From assembly GCF_000003815.2 (NCBI RefSeq), contig NC_049992.1, positions 1,793,306 through 1,817,236 of the forward strand: a DNA stretch of 23,931 nucleotides, read 5' to 3'. Source of the DNA: Branchiostoma floridae (Eukaryota; Chordata; Leptocardii; Amphioxiformes; Branchiostomatidae). Position 1 is the stretch's first letter; each line of letters opens with the position of its first letter. The position numbers and the translations under genes are program-made. Shown piece by piece: positions 8,238-16,351 of the stretch. The notes below the pieces were generated by a model, which was given only the letters and a program-made list of their open reading frames with translations, did not search any database and was not told the origin of the DNA.

Positions 8238-8343
8238 GTTTGGAGCATCACTTTGTGCAGCAGTTTGGAGCATCACTTTGTGCAGCAGTTTGGAGCATCA
8301 CTTTGTGCAGCAGTTTGGAGCATCACTTTGTGCAGCAGTTTCG
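8238..8343. repeat. 25-bp minisatellite, 4 identical copies
   Basis: GTTTGGAGCATCACTTTG begins copies at 8238, 8263, 8288 and 8313, with a partial fifth at 8338 that diverges after GTTT. The complete copies look identical, implying recent expansion. Confidence 0.95.
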
Positions 8344-8576
8344 GCTGCTTGATATCGGACCTGAGCAGCACAGGCGGCCAGAAGTGTGGCATGACCTTGA
8401 GGTCCTCCATGATGTACAGACATGCAGCTTTCTAGTGGCCCCTATTTCTACTATTAATCTTATATAATTAGTAGTAATTTTTTAAATTTTTTACTTTGTG
8501 ATAGTAGATCAGCAGTTTGGCATCAGACCCAGCTGTGCAGGTGGCCAGAAGTCTGATTCCCTAGCCATGGAGTCAC
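8344..8576. other. Unique spacer with a degenerate duplication
   Basis: A block near 8338-8395 (CAGCAGTTTC, then GGCCAGAAGT) is loosely repeated near 8508-8553 (CAGCAGTTTG, then GGCCAGAAGT). The middle is AT-rich. No gene is seen. Confidence 0.45.
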
Positions 8577-8703
8577 ATAACTGTGTGATAACTGTGTGAT
8601 AACTGTGTGATAACTGAGTGATATTTACTGTGTGATAACTCTGTGATAACTCTGTGATAATGGTGTGATAACTCTGTGATAATGGTGTGATAACTGTGTC
8701 ATG
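8577..8703. repeat. 12-bp minisatellite, about 10 copies
   Basis: Units of the type ATAACTGTGTG repeat with variants ATAACTCTGTG, ATAATGGTGTG and one longer interval with ATATTTACTGTG. Order and variation show local duplication of pairs of variants. Confidence 0.93.
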
Positions 8704-8740
8704 ATGGAAGCGGCCAGAGTGAAAGTGTCTCAGCCAGCAG

Positions 8741-9117
8741 CCCCTGAGCTACCTGCAGACCAGCGGTTACCAAGGCAATGGCTCCATGCCCGCAGACCAG
8801 CAGTTGCCATGACAACAGTTCCCTGAGTATGCCCACAGACCAGCAGTTGCCATAACAACAGTTCCCTGAGTATGCCCACAGACCAGCAGTTGCCATGACA
8901 ACAGTTCCCTGAGTATGCCTACAGACCAGCAGTTGCCATAACAACAGTTCCCTGAGTATGCCCACAGACCAGCAGTTGCCATAACAACAGTTCCCTGAGT
9001 ATGCCTACAGACCAGCAGTTGCCATGACAACAGTTTCCTGAGCTTCCTCCAGACCAGCAGTTGCCATGACAACAGTTCCCTGAGCTGCCTCCAGACCAGC
9101 AGTTGCCATGACAGGTT
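8741..9117. repeat. 43-bp minisatellite, 9 copies
   Basis: CAGACCAGC begins copies at 8756, 8793, 8836, 8879, 8922, 8965, 9008, 9050 and 9092. The intervals are 37, then 43 five times, then 42 twice. The unit contains AGTTGCCATGACAACAGTTC and CCTGAGTATGCC. Interspersed CATAAC/CATGAC and GCCCAC/GCCTAC variants mark past duplication events. Confidence 0.97.
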
Positions 9118-9316
9118 CTGCCACTGGAGTTTGAATGGGTGCCGAGAGACCTGTCCCTTCTGCTGATTGGCTGCTGCTGCCTGCTGGGAAACCAATCAGA
9201 TTACAGGTTATGGACCCCATGTTGAGACTCTCACATACAAAGTTGCAACATAGACCAGTGACTGTGATTGGTGGGCACCGTCGTGCCCGAGTGCATGGGA
9301 AAATTGATATCCCTTC
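9118..9316. other. Unique spacer with CCAAT boxes
   Basis: Non-repetitive DNA between two arrays. It is GC-moderate and carries three CCAAT-type sites described separately. A plus-strand 93-aa open frame (9135-9416) overlaps the next array and shows no domain. Confidence 0.4.
9163..9271. promoter_or_regulatory. Cluster of CCAAT boxes, two in inverted arrangement
   Basis: CTGATTGG at 9163-9170 and its exact complement CCAATCAG at 9192-9199 face each other over 21 bases, and GTGATTGGTG follows near 9264. In each case the flanks fit the NF-Y consensus RRCCAATSR. Further CCAAT/ATTGG pentamers occur near 9515 and 9553. NF-Y clusters mark many TATA-less animal promoters, but no other promoter evidence is visible. 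Confidence 0.3.
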
Positions 9317-9510
9317 GGAAATGTGCAGTGTGTGTATAGACTGGAGAGGTGAGAGTCACCTGCCTGTAGGCAGACTGTGTGCAGTACAGGAAATGTGCAG
9401 TGTGTGGATAAACTGAAGATGTGAGTCATGCATGTAAACCGGCTGGCTACAGTATTGCACAGGAAATGTGCAGTGTGTTTAGAGAGCTGAGAGTCACACG
9501 CTTGTTAACT
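9310..9510. repeat. Diverged 72/73-bp repeat, 3 copies
   Basis: GGAAATGTGCAGTGTGT-type blocks occur at 9389 and 9462, with a variant at 9317. Each is followed by a variant of GTGAGAGTCAC about 30 bases later. Divergence is higher than in the neighbouring arrays, so this is an older tandem triplication. Confidence 0.8.
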
Positions 9511-10045
9511 CAGTAACCGATTGGAAGGAGTATGTCCTGCATGGCTGTATTTGGACCAATGTGGAGGTGGATGCATTTAGCTAAGGTAACTTTTCGATTC
9601 CTACCTTATGAAGGTTCTTCAAACTAATGGTTTTCTTATATTCTCACTCTCAGTATTTCCAACCTTTAGGATGATTTACTTTGGACACGTTAGGTACTGG
9701 TATTTTATATAATAATCAAGGTGACAGCAACGGAAATGAAGATGTTACGTTTTTTCATATTTCCTCTTCCTTAAGAAATGACCTACAATTTGTGCATGTA
9801 ATTGATCAATCATCCTAAATGGAACATGAGAAACCTATTTTCAGCAGTTATTGTCAGAAAAGGTGCTGCTTTGGGGACATCTATGCCTTATTTCTGGAAG
9901 TTACTTGTGATTGTTAAGATCACAGGTTCCTGGCAAGGGAATGCTGTATTTGCCTTGCATTAAGTCATCCCTGTGGAGCAGGAAATACGTGGAATAGTGA
10001 GGAAAGTCTTGCTGTGTAAATATGAGCAGTCTGGCATGTTGGACA
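9511..10045. other. Unique, gene-free stretch
   Basis: About 530 bases of complex AT-rich DNA. An acceptor-like TTCTCACTCTCAG near 9640-9652 is followed by frames with early stops. No gene is supported. Confidence 0.4.
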
Positions 10046-10455
10046 GGATCTGGGGGGTTTGTCTTTAAGCACATGTTGGGCTGGATCTGGGGGTTTGTCT
10101 TTAAGCACATGTTGGGCTGGATCTGGGGGTTTGTCTTTAAGCACATGTTGGGCTGGATCTGGGGGTTTGTCTTTAAGCACATGTTGGGCTGGATCTGGGG
10201 TTTGTCTGGAAGCACATGTTGGGCTGGATCTGGGGTTTGTCTGGAAGCACATGTTGGGCTGGATCTGGGGGTTTGTCTTTAAGCACATGTTGGACTGGAT
10301 CTGGGGGTTTGTCTCTAAGAACATGTTGGACAGGATCTGGGGTTTGTCTGGAAGCACATGTTGGACTGGATCTGTGGGTTTGTCTTTAAGCACATGTTGG
10401 ACTGGATCTGGGGGTTTGTCTGGAAGCACATGAGGGATTTGGGGGTTGTCCAGAA
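10046..10455. repeat. 36/35-bp minisatellite, 11 copies
   Basis: GGATCTG recurs at 10046, 10083, 10119, 10155, 10191, 10226, 10261, 10297, 10333, 10368 and 10404, with a decayed end. Two subtypes alternate in blocks. The 36-bp form has GGGGGTTTGTCTTTAAGC and the 35-bp form has GGGGTTTGTCTGGAAGC. Open frames on both strands across it are by-products of the 12-codon unit. Confidence 0.97.
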
Positions 10456-10633
10456 GCCCTACAGTACAGAGCAAATTGGTCATGATTAGGTGGGTAGACA
10501 GCAGAGATTAGGGTAGAATTTACTCCCACATCAGGCTGCGTCTGGTCTCCACTCTTCATTACTGTGTAAGAAAATACCGTAATGAGTAAATGAGTAAAGT
10601 GGTGCTGAAAGCTGTACTCAGGGCTGGGAGTGC
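10456..10633. other. Unique spacer
   Basis: Complex DNA between two arrays. No element or coding exon is recognised. Confidence 0.4.
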
Positions 10634-11425
10634 CTCCTGCATGCACATGTGGGTTAGTGCAGGTACGTTATATTGGGAACCTGCATATGTGGGTTAGTGC
10701 AGGTATGTTATATTGGGAACCTGCATGCACATGTGGGTTATTGCAGGTACGTTATATTGGGAACCTGCATGCATATGTGGGTTAGTGCAGGTATGTTATA
10801 TTGGGAACCTGCATGCATATGTGGGTTAGTGCAGGTATGTTATATTGGGAACCTGCATGCATATGTGGGTTAGTGCAGGTATGTTATATTGGGAACCTGC
10901 ATGCACATGTGGGTTAGTGCAGGTATGTTATATTGGGAACCTGCATGCATATGTAGGTTAGTGCAGGTATGTTATATTGGGAACCTGCATGCACATGTGG
11001 GTTAGTGCAGGTATGTTATATTGGGAACCTGCATGCATATGTAGGTTAGTGCAGGTATGTTATATTGGGAACCTGCATGCATATGTGGGTTAGTGCAGGT
11101 ATGTTATATTGGGAACCTGCATGCATATGTGGGTTAGTGCAGGTATGTTATATTGGGAACCTGCATGCATATGTAGGTTAGTGCAGGTATGTTATATTGG
11201 GAACCTGCATGCATATGTAGGTTAGTGCAGGTATGTTATATTGGGAACCTGCATGCAGATGTAGGTTAGTGCAGGGTATGTTATATTGGGAACCTGCATG
11301 CATATGTGGGTTAGTGCAGGTATGTTATATTTGGAACCTGCATGCATATGTAGGTTAGTGCAGGTATGTTATATTGGGAACCTGCATGCATATGTAGGTT
11401 AGTGCAGGGTATGTTATATTGGGAT
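10634..11425. repeat. 44-bp minisatellite, 18 copies
   Basis: GGGTTAGTGCAGG (or AGGTTAGTGCAGG) begins at 10651, 10691, 10735, then every 44 bp to 11263, then 11308, 11352 and 11396. The first interval is 40 bp and one is 45 bp. The unit continues TATGTTATATTGGGAACCTG and CATGCATATGT. It contains GTGCAG|GTATGT, a close match to a 5' splice site, and the pair CCTGCA / TGCAGG that can form a short stem across the unit junction. Confidence 0.98.
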
Positions 11426-11484
11426 ATTATACAATTTGGTGCAGGTGCATGGAATAATAACTGGGGTGTGTTGTTTCTATGCAG
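11426..11484 (+). promoter_or_regulatory. Strong 3' splice-site-like sequence
   Basis: GTGTGTTGTTTCTATGCAG ends at 11484. It has a T-rich tract and a CAG and lies about 60 bases after the end of the 44-bp array. The open stretch that follows makes this one of the better acceptor candidates in the window. Confidence 0.4.
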
Positions 11485-11796
11485 GACCAGTGGGTATCTC
11501 ATTTGGGTAGACTTGGAGAACAGAAATCATATAGCTGGAGTTTCCTTGTTCAATTCCATATTCTGTTTTTTAAGTTGTATGTATCCGTCGACATCGACAG
11601 GAGAATCCATGACATCTGTCACTTAGTAAAACTGGCTTTAGGCAATTTGCCTTCATTTGAACCAGTGGAAACTCCCGCAGACATGATGTATGATGGGTCC
11701 AAGGAAAAAGCTTCTCCCAAGCAAAAGATAGATGTGTTCTTGTTTCAACATCTTCACATCTCATGGAACATTTGCCTTTCTTGGATTTTGTCTTGA
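11485..11796 (+). CDS. Possible exon, 103 open codons after an acceptor
   Basis: From the base after the acceptor the plus frame is open for 103 codons and ends at TGA 11794-11796. It begins DQWVSHLGRLGEQKS and contains LVKLALGNLPSFEPVETPAD followed by a charged stretch with SKEKASPKQKID. An alternative acceptor (CTGTTTTTTAAG) lies inside, near 11573, before the more hydrophilic part. Possible donors before the stop are weak; GTACGT at 11814 lies after it. The minus strand is also open (11570-11905). It could be a terminal exon, an internal exon with an unrecognised donor, or chance. No family is recognised. Confidence 0.3.
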   Translation, partial: DQWVSHLGRLGEQKSYSWSFLVQFHILFFKLYVSVDIDRRIHDICHLVKLALGNLPSFEPVETPADMMYDGSKEKASPKQKIDVFLFQHLHISWNICLSWILS

Positions 11797-11956
11797 AATG
11801 AGACACTTTGTCGGTACGTCTGCTCGTATTGAATGACTTGAATGGATCTGAAGTAAATGTTTTGTAGGGGGCATCTTTTTGTCCATTGTTCCTCTCAAGT
11901 CGCACATCTGTCTACAGGGTTGGATAATAACACACTCGTGTTTCTGGCCCTATAAT
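11797..11956. other. Unique spacer
   Basis: Complex DNA following the possible exon, with a GTACGT donor-like hexamer at 11814. Nothing else is recognised. Confidence 0.35.
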
Positions 11957-12056
11957 TAACTACAGCCCCTTTCACTACTAGTGTAGCATAACTACAGTCC
12001 CTTTCATACACAAGTCTATAGCATTACTGCAGCCCTTTCACACACCAGTGTATAAT
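11957..12056. repeat. Diverged 32-35-bp repeat, 3 copies
   Basis: ACTACAGCCCCTTTCA at 11959, ACTACAGTCCCTTTCA at 11991 and ACTGCAGCCCTTTCA at 12026 each lead into a block resembling CTAGTGTAGCAT. The copies differ at several positions, so the array is small and old. Confidence 0.8.
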
Positions 12057-12366
12057 TCCCCCATTAGTGGCACCCATCAAACAGGATTGTAACGCCGGCC
12101 TGCCACAAGAAAGAACACAGTGGAAACGTTTCTCACCCGCGGAGCTCTGAACTGTAATTACAGGTTTGGGGAAGGAGAATTCTGCAAATTCCTGGCTGGG
12201 TTTCCATAGAGGTGGTGGAGAATGTGGGGATGTTGATATGCTGGGTTTGGTTGTTTGTGGTTTGTTTTATTGGTGCACTGTAGGCTTCAGAAGTGGTTCA
12301 GATGGGTGAATAAAGGGAAGTTCCTTCTCACATCATTGGCATATATGCGTATGCAAAACGTGTGCA
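12057..12366. other. Unique, gene-free stretch
   Basis: About 310 bases of complex DNA, including a GC-richer patch near 12090-12150. No gene or element is seen. Confidence 0.4.
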
Positions 12367-12399
12367 GCTAGCCTTGCTCGGTTGTAGCAGGTAAAACAA
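12367..12399 (+). repeat. Left direct repeat flanking the 26-bp array
   Basis: This 33-bp block, ending GGTTGTAGCAGGTAAAACAA, recurs exactly 900 bp downstream at 13267-13299 with 30 of 33 bases matching. It lies outside the 26-bp units and frames the whole array. It contains AGCAG|GTAAAA, a donor-like site. Confidence 0.85.
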
Positions 12400-12403
12400 A
12401 GCT

Positions 12404-13264
12404 GTGTGCAGCACTAGCTCGCTAAGGTGGGCTGCAGTGCTAGCTCGCTAAGGTGGGCTGCAGTGTTAGCTCGCTAAGGTGGGCTGCAGTGCTAGCTCGC
12501 TAAGGTGGGCTGCAGTGTTAGCTTGCTAAGGTGGGCTGCAGCACTAGCTCGCTAAGGTGGGCTGCAGTGCTAGCTCGCTAAGGTGGGCTGCAGCACTAGC
12601 TCGCTAAGGTGGGCTGCAGCACTAGCTCGCTAAGGTGGGCTGCAGTGCTAGCTCGCTAAGGTGGGCTGCAGCACTAGCTCGCTAAGGTGGGCTGCAGCAC
12701 TAGCTCGCTAAGGTGGGCTGCAGCACTAGCTCGCTAAGGTGGGCTGCAGTGCTAGCTCGCTAAGGTGGGCTGCAGTGCTAGCTCGCTAAGGTTGGCTGCA
12801 GTGCTAGCTCGCTAAGGTGGGCTGCAGTGCTAGCTCGCTAAGGTGGGCTGCAGTGCTAGCTCGCTAAGGTGGGCTGCAGCGCTAGCTTGCTAAGGTGGGC
12901 TGCAGTGCTAGCTCGCTAAGGTGAGCTGCAGTGTTAGCTCGCTAAAGTGGGCTGCAGGGCTAGCTCGCTAAGGTGGGCTGCAGTGCTAGCTCGCTAAGGT
13001 GGGCTGCAGGGCTAGCTTGCTAAGGTGGGATGCAGTGCTAGCTCGCTAAGGTGGGCTGCAGTGCTAGCTCGCTAAGGTGGGCTGCAGTGCTAGCTCGCTA
13101 AGGTGGGCTGCAGGGCTAGCTTGCTAAGGTGGGCTGCAGTGCTAGCTCGCTAAGGTGGGCTGCAGCGCTAGCTTCTAAGGTGGGCTGCAGCGCTAGCTTC
13201 TAAGGTGGGCTGCAGTGTTAGCTCGCTAAGGTGGGCTGCAGTGTTAGCTCGCTAAGGTGGCTTA
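12404..13264. repeat. 26-bp minisatellite, 33 copies
   Basis: GCTCGCTAAGG (or GCTTGCTAAGG) recurs every 26 bp from 12417 to 13247. The only length changes are single-base deletions in the copies at 13171 and 13196 (GCTTCTAAGG). The unit includes GCTGCAGTGCTAGC, with PstI and NheI palindromes. The variable dinucleotide before CTAGC (GTG, GCA, GCG, GGG) is shuffled along the array. Confidence 0.98.
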
Positions 13265-13266
13265 CT

Positions 13267-13299
13267 GCTATCCTCGCTGGGTTGTAGCAGGTAAAACAA
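13267..13299 (+). repeat. Right direct repeat flanking the 26-bp array
   Basis: Partner of the block at 12367-12399; the last 20 bases are identical. The bases between the array's last unit and this block are few, so the array sits almost exactly between the two copies. Confidence 0.85.
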
Positions 13300-13329
13300 G
13301 TCTAGGAACAGATATAGTATAGTCAGCCC

Positions 13330-13622
13330 AACTGGTCAGGTGCACAACCCATATATATGACTATCAGGTGCACAACCCATATATGACAATCAGGTGCACG
13401 ACCCATATATGACCATCAGGTGCACAACCCATATATGACTATCAGGTGCACGACCCATATATGACAATCAGGTGCACGACCCATATATGACCATCAGGTG
13501 CACGACCCATATATGACCATCAGGTGCACGACCCATATATGACTATCAGGTGCACAACCCATATATGACTATCAGGTGCACAACCCATATATGACTATCA
13601 GGTGCACAACCCACATATGACA
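13330..13622. repeat. 26-bp minisatellite, 11 copies, unrelated unit
   Basis: CAGGTGCAC recurs at 13337, 13365, then every 26 bp to 13599. The unit is CAGGTGCACAACCCATATAT plus GACTAT. The first interval is 28 bp because of an extra AT. Variants ACAACC/ACGACC and GACTAT/GACCAT/GACAAT are mixed. CAGGTG is both an E-box and a donor-like junction. Confidence 0.98.
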
Positions 13623-14084
13623 AAGTGCCAAATGACTGCTGGTACTAAAATATTCATAGCCCAACAACTTTACTGGGTCAGCCTTTGTTGGATCCGCATT
13701 TTTTATCTCGGCCACATTCAAGTCAGCACACCTCCCTGTAGCATTAAAAAGGCCTTTATTACGTGTGGGGCATTGTTATAGTGTGTGGGACATGTGGGTT
13801 GCATCTGTTATTATAGGTGGGTGCTGTTTACTGTTTCTGTAACAAATATTCCTGTTGTTACATGTCATACCATGCTGTACAGCTTTTACAAGTTACAGGT
13901 TTGACAGTGGCATTCCATCTCCACTGCATTTAAATTCTCATCCTCTCTTATGTGATGGTGTCTTTGTTACTGTGACAGTCAGTCTAAAGATTGGACTTTG
14001 ACTTTATTCAGATTGTAAACAATAAAGGACACGTAGGTCTGCTGGTGTCCATTATCTATGAGTAGTTACAAATCATATAGCGAT
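13623..14084. other. Unique, gene-free stretch
   Basis: About 460 bases of complex AT-leaning DNA. No gene is seen. The boundary with the retroelement-like tail that follows is not defined. Confidence 0.4.
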
Positions 14085-14240
14085 AAGAAGCAGAACCCTA
14101 GTTAGAAGCTCTGTCGAAGGTGTCAGAGAGACATCGAAACGTAAGCAATGTAATTAACTGCTGGTTGTGTAAAAAGAATATTCTCCTTTATCCTATATTC
14201 TATCAACCTGATGAAACTAAGTTATAAATCAGGAACCGAA
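14085..14240 (+). mobile_element. Penelope-like retroelement 3' tail (solo fragment)
   Basis: CTGTCGAAGGTGTCAGAGAG (14111-14130) continues ACATCGAAACGTAAG. Here GGTGTC (14119-14124) pairs with GACATC (14130-14135) over an AGAGA loop, and the stem is bracketed by CTGTCGA and GAAAC. This is the layout of hammerhead-like motifs in Penelope-like elements. Downstream, TATTCTATCAACCTGATGAA resembles a segment I associate with 3' ends of such elements in marine invertebrates. No reverse transcriptase is present, so at most a 5'-truncated tail remains. Assignment rests on memory of the motif family. Confidence 0.4.
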
Positions 14241-14319
14241 GTTCTAGATGCAGCTAGGTTTGTAGTCTGTTACACAGGAGAATAGTGACTGTCTCCCTGT
14301 CTGTCATCCCCCTGGATCC
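14241..14319. other. Short unique spacer
   Basis: Sequence between the retroelement-like tail and the triplication. The latter's CTGGATCCCCCCATG-type motif already appears, in degenerate form, at about 14310. Confidence 0.4.
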
Positions 14320-14725
14320 CCCCATGTAGAGCCTTCCCCTGGATCCCCCATGTAGAGCATTCCCTCGGGCCCATGTTGTGTGGTACTGCATATTCAAACA
14401 GAGGAGGGACCTGACACTTGTGGCACCCACTGGATCCCCCCATGCAGAGCCTCCTGTGTTAGTGCTATAGTTAGGAGTTATGGTGTAGAGTAGAGGAGTT
14501 GTGTGGTGCTGCATATTCAAACAGAGGAGGGACCTGACACTTGTGGCACCCCAGTGGGATATTTTGTACACAGTGGGGTCCCCCCATGCAGAGCCTCCTG
14601 TGTTAGTGCTATAGTTAGGAGTTATAGTGTAGAGTAGAGGAGTTGTGTGGTGCTGCATATTCAAACAGAGGAGGGACCTGACACTTGTGGCACCCCAGTG
14701 GGATATTTTGTACACAGTGGATCCC
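14310..14725. repeat. 144/123-bp tandem triplication
   Basis: The block TGGTRCTGCATATTCAAACA occurs at 14381, 14504 and 14648. The second period is 144 bp. The first is 123 bp because it lacks 21 bp of the CAGTGGGATATTTTGTACAC region. Shared parts include GAGGGACCTGACACTTGTGG and CATGCAGAGCCTCCTGTG. The minus frame stays open (14254-14727) because 144 is 48 codons; I do not consider it a gene. Confidence 0.95.
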
Positions 14726-14803
14726 AAAGGCTAGCTGGACAGGACTGTGCCAAAGTGCTGCACTCAGGGGGGAGTGGTGTCATCTGACAGCTTTTGTGTG
14801 CAG
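14726..14803 (+). promoter_or_regulatory. Spacer ending in an acceptor-like site
   Basis: TGACAGCTTTTGTGTGCAG ends at 14803 and fits a 3' splice site with a short T-rich tract. It lies 78 bases past the end of the triplication. Confidence 0.35.
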
Positions 14804-14926
14804 AAAGGTGTGAAGGAGACCTGTCCCCACCTGTTCTCCAACAATGGCATGTTCCCAGAAGTGTTGAATAAGCAAGTGTGTCCCCTGCTGTTGGAATGGC
14901 CCGGTGATATCAGGGATACATCATGA
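14804..14926 (+). CDS. Possible exon, 40 codons after an acceptor
   Basis: The frame after the acceptor is open for 40 codons to TGA 14924-14926 and is among the most protein-like in the window. It starts KGVKETCPHLFSNNG and continues MFPEVLNKQVCPLLLEW. The FPEVLNKQVCPLLL part recalls an amphipathic HEAT-type helix such as those in Mon2/BIG-like proteins, but the similarity is too short to name it. A donor-like CCCG|GTGATA at 14904 could end the exon before the stop. No initiation codon near the start is needed if it is an internal or terminal exon. Confidence 0.33.
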   Translation, partial: KGVKETCPHLFSNNGMFPEVLNKQVCPLLLEWPGDIRDTS

Positions 14927-15221
14927 GGAGTTGGATATGTGCCAGGATCGGCCCTGTTTGGCATGCAGTCTACCCAAGCTGCTTGTCAGGGCCCAATTAG
15001 CATGCCCAACTTGTACCTGCTGACAGCCCAGGGAAGACTGTTTGCAAATTCCTGCAGAGTAGAGTGGGCCGAACCACTCCCAACAGGGGGGTAGGGCTGC
15101 TGTTGTGTGGCCCACTCCTGGGGGCGTGGGTGTCAAGTATCGGAGGCCAGGCACTCACACAGCTACCCATTATGTGTCACTGCAAATAGCTGTCAAGGGT
15201 CGAATTGGAGACGCACAACTT
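14927..15221. other. Unique spacer
   Basis: About 295 bases of complex, relatively GC-rich DNA. Overlapping open frames on both strands (14921-15154 minus, 15107 onward plus) have no recognised features. Confidence 0.35.
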
Positions 15222-15404
15222 GCCCCAGTACAGGAGTTCCCTTGGTGTGGACAGATGTGTGCTCAACTTCTCTCAGTACAGTAGGGGTTCCCTTGTGCTC
15301 AACTTCTCTCAGTACAGTAGGGGTTCCCTTGTGCTCAACTTCTCTCAGTACAGTAGGGGTTCCCTTGTGCTCAACTTCTCTCAGTACAGTAGGGGTTCCC
15401 TTGT
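15222..15404. repeat. 36-bp minisatellite, 4 copies
   Basis: GTGCTCAACTTCTCTCAG begins copies at 15259, 15295, 15331 and 15367, followed by TACAGTAGGGGTTCCCTT. A partial, diverged copy (CAGTACAGGAGTTCCCTT) precedes them. The repeat maintains open frames because 36 is 12 codons. Confidence 0.95.
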
Positions 15405-15443
15405 ACGCAGGCTGGCGTCTGGAGCTGCTAGGTAAGTTCCATA

Positions 15444-15570
15444 CTGTTCCTCAACAGTCTCATTTCTACAGGGACAATGTTGTTCCTCAGCAGTCTACCG
15501 GACTATACACTACAGTATTGTTCCTCAGAAGTCTCATATCTACAGGGACAATGTTGTTCCTCTGCAGCAA
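15444..15570. repeat. Diverged 36-38-bp repeat, about 3.5 copies
   Basis: TGTTCCTC recurs at 15445, 15481, 15519 and 15555. Alternate copies are closer to one another (TCTCATTTCTACAGGGACAA and TCTCATATCTACAGGGACAA), giving a 74-bp dimer. Elements CTCAAC, CTCA and ACAG-GGG recall the preceding 36-bp unit, so it may be an older relative. Confidence 0.75.
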
Positions 15571-15684
15571 CCCTGCAGTCAGGTTCTTGGCCACATTTCT
15601 TCCAGCGCAGTCGGCTGCCGGGCCAAATTGAATTTCATCCATTGATAATTGACAAAGAGCACTGCTGCCTTCCCAAGGATGCCT
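15571..15684. other. Unique spacer
   Basis: Complex DNA between two arrays. Open frames cross it but have no independent support. Confidence 0.35.
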
Positions 15685-16329
15685 GAGATGTTTGTAGGGT
15701 TGAGACACATGTCTTGTTTCCTTAAATATTTGTAGGGTTGAGGCACATGTCTTGTTTCCTGAGATATTTGTAGGGTTGAGACACATGTCTTGTTTCCTGA
15801 GATATTTAGGGTTATGACACATGTCTTGTTTCCTTAAATATTTGTAGGGTTGTGACACATGTCTTGTTTCCTGAGATATTTGTAGGGTTATGACACATGT
15901 CTTGTTTCCTGAGATATTTGTAGGGTTGAGACACATGTCTTGTTTCCTGAGATATTTGTAGGGTTATGACACATGTCTTGTTTCCTGAGATATTTGTAGG
16001 GTTATGACACATGTCTTGTTTCCTGAGATATTTGTAGGGTTATGACACATGTCTTGTTTCCTGAGATATTTGTAGGGTTGAGACACATGTCTTGTTTCCT
16101 GAGATATTTGTAGGGTTATGACACATGTCTTGTTTCCTGAGATATTTGTAGGGTTATGACACATGTCTTGTTTCCTGAGATATTTGTAGGGTTATGACAC
16201 ATGTCTTGTTTCCTGAGATATTTGTAGGGTTGAGACACATGTCTTGTTTCCTGAGATATTTGTAGGGTTATGACACATGTCTTGTTTCCTGAGATATTTG
16301 TAGGGTTATGACACATGTCTTGTTTCCTA
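15685..16329. repeat. 38-bp minisatellite, 17 copies, with 152-bp higher order
   Basis: ACATGTCTTG recurs at 15707, 15745, 15783, 15819 and then every 38 bp to 16313; one interval is 36 bp. The unit is GAGATATTTGTAGGG, TTATGAC or TTGAGAC, then ACATGTCTTGTTTCCT. From 15933 the copies follow the order GAG, ATG, ATG, ATG, repeated at 16085 and 16237, so the latest amplification unit is a 152-bp tetramer. The same 66-aa minus-strand open frame recurring every 152 bp reflects this and is not a gene. Confidence 0.98.
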
Positions 16330-16351
16330 TCTGTAATTCCTGTCTACTCAG

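Noticed and set aside
9135-9416. 93-aa plus-strand frame
   Set aside because: It runs into the diverged 72-bp repeat and has no acceptor, domain or conserved motif that I can see.
12404-13622. CRISPR-like regular direct repeats
   Set aside because: Units are contiguous with no unique spacers, and neighbouring genes are not prokaryotic.
14254-14727. 157-aa minus-strand frame with 48-residue repeats
   Set aside because: It follows from the 144-bp triplication, with no independent evidence of coding.
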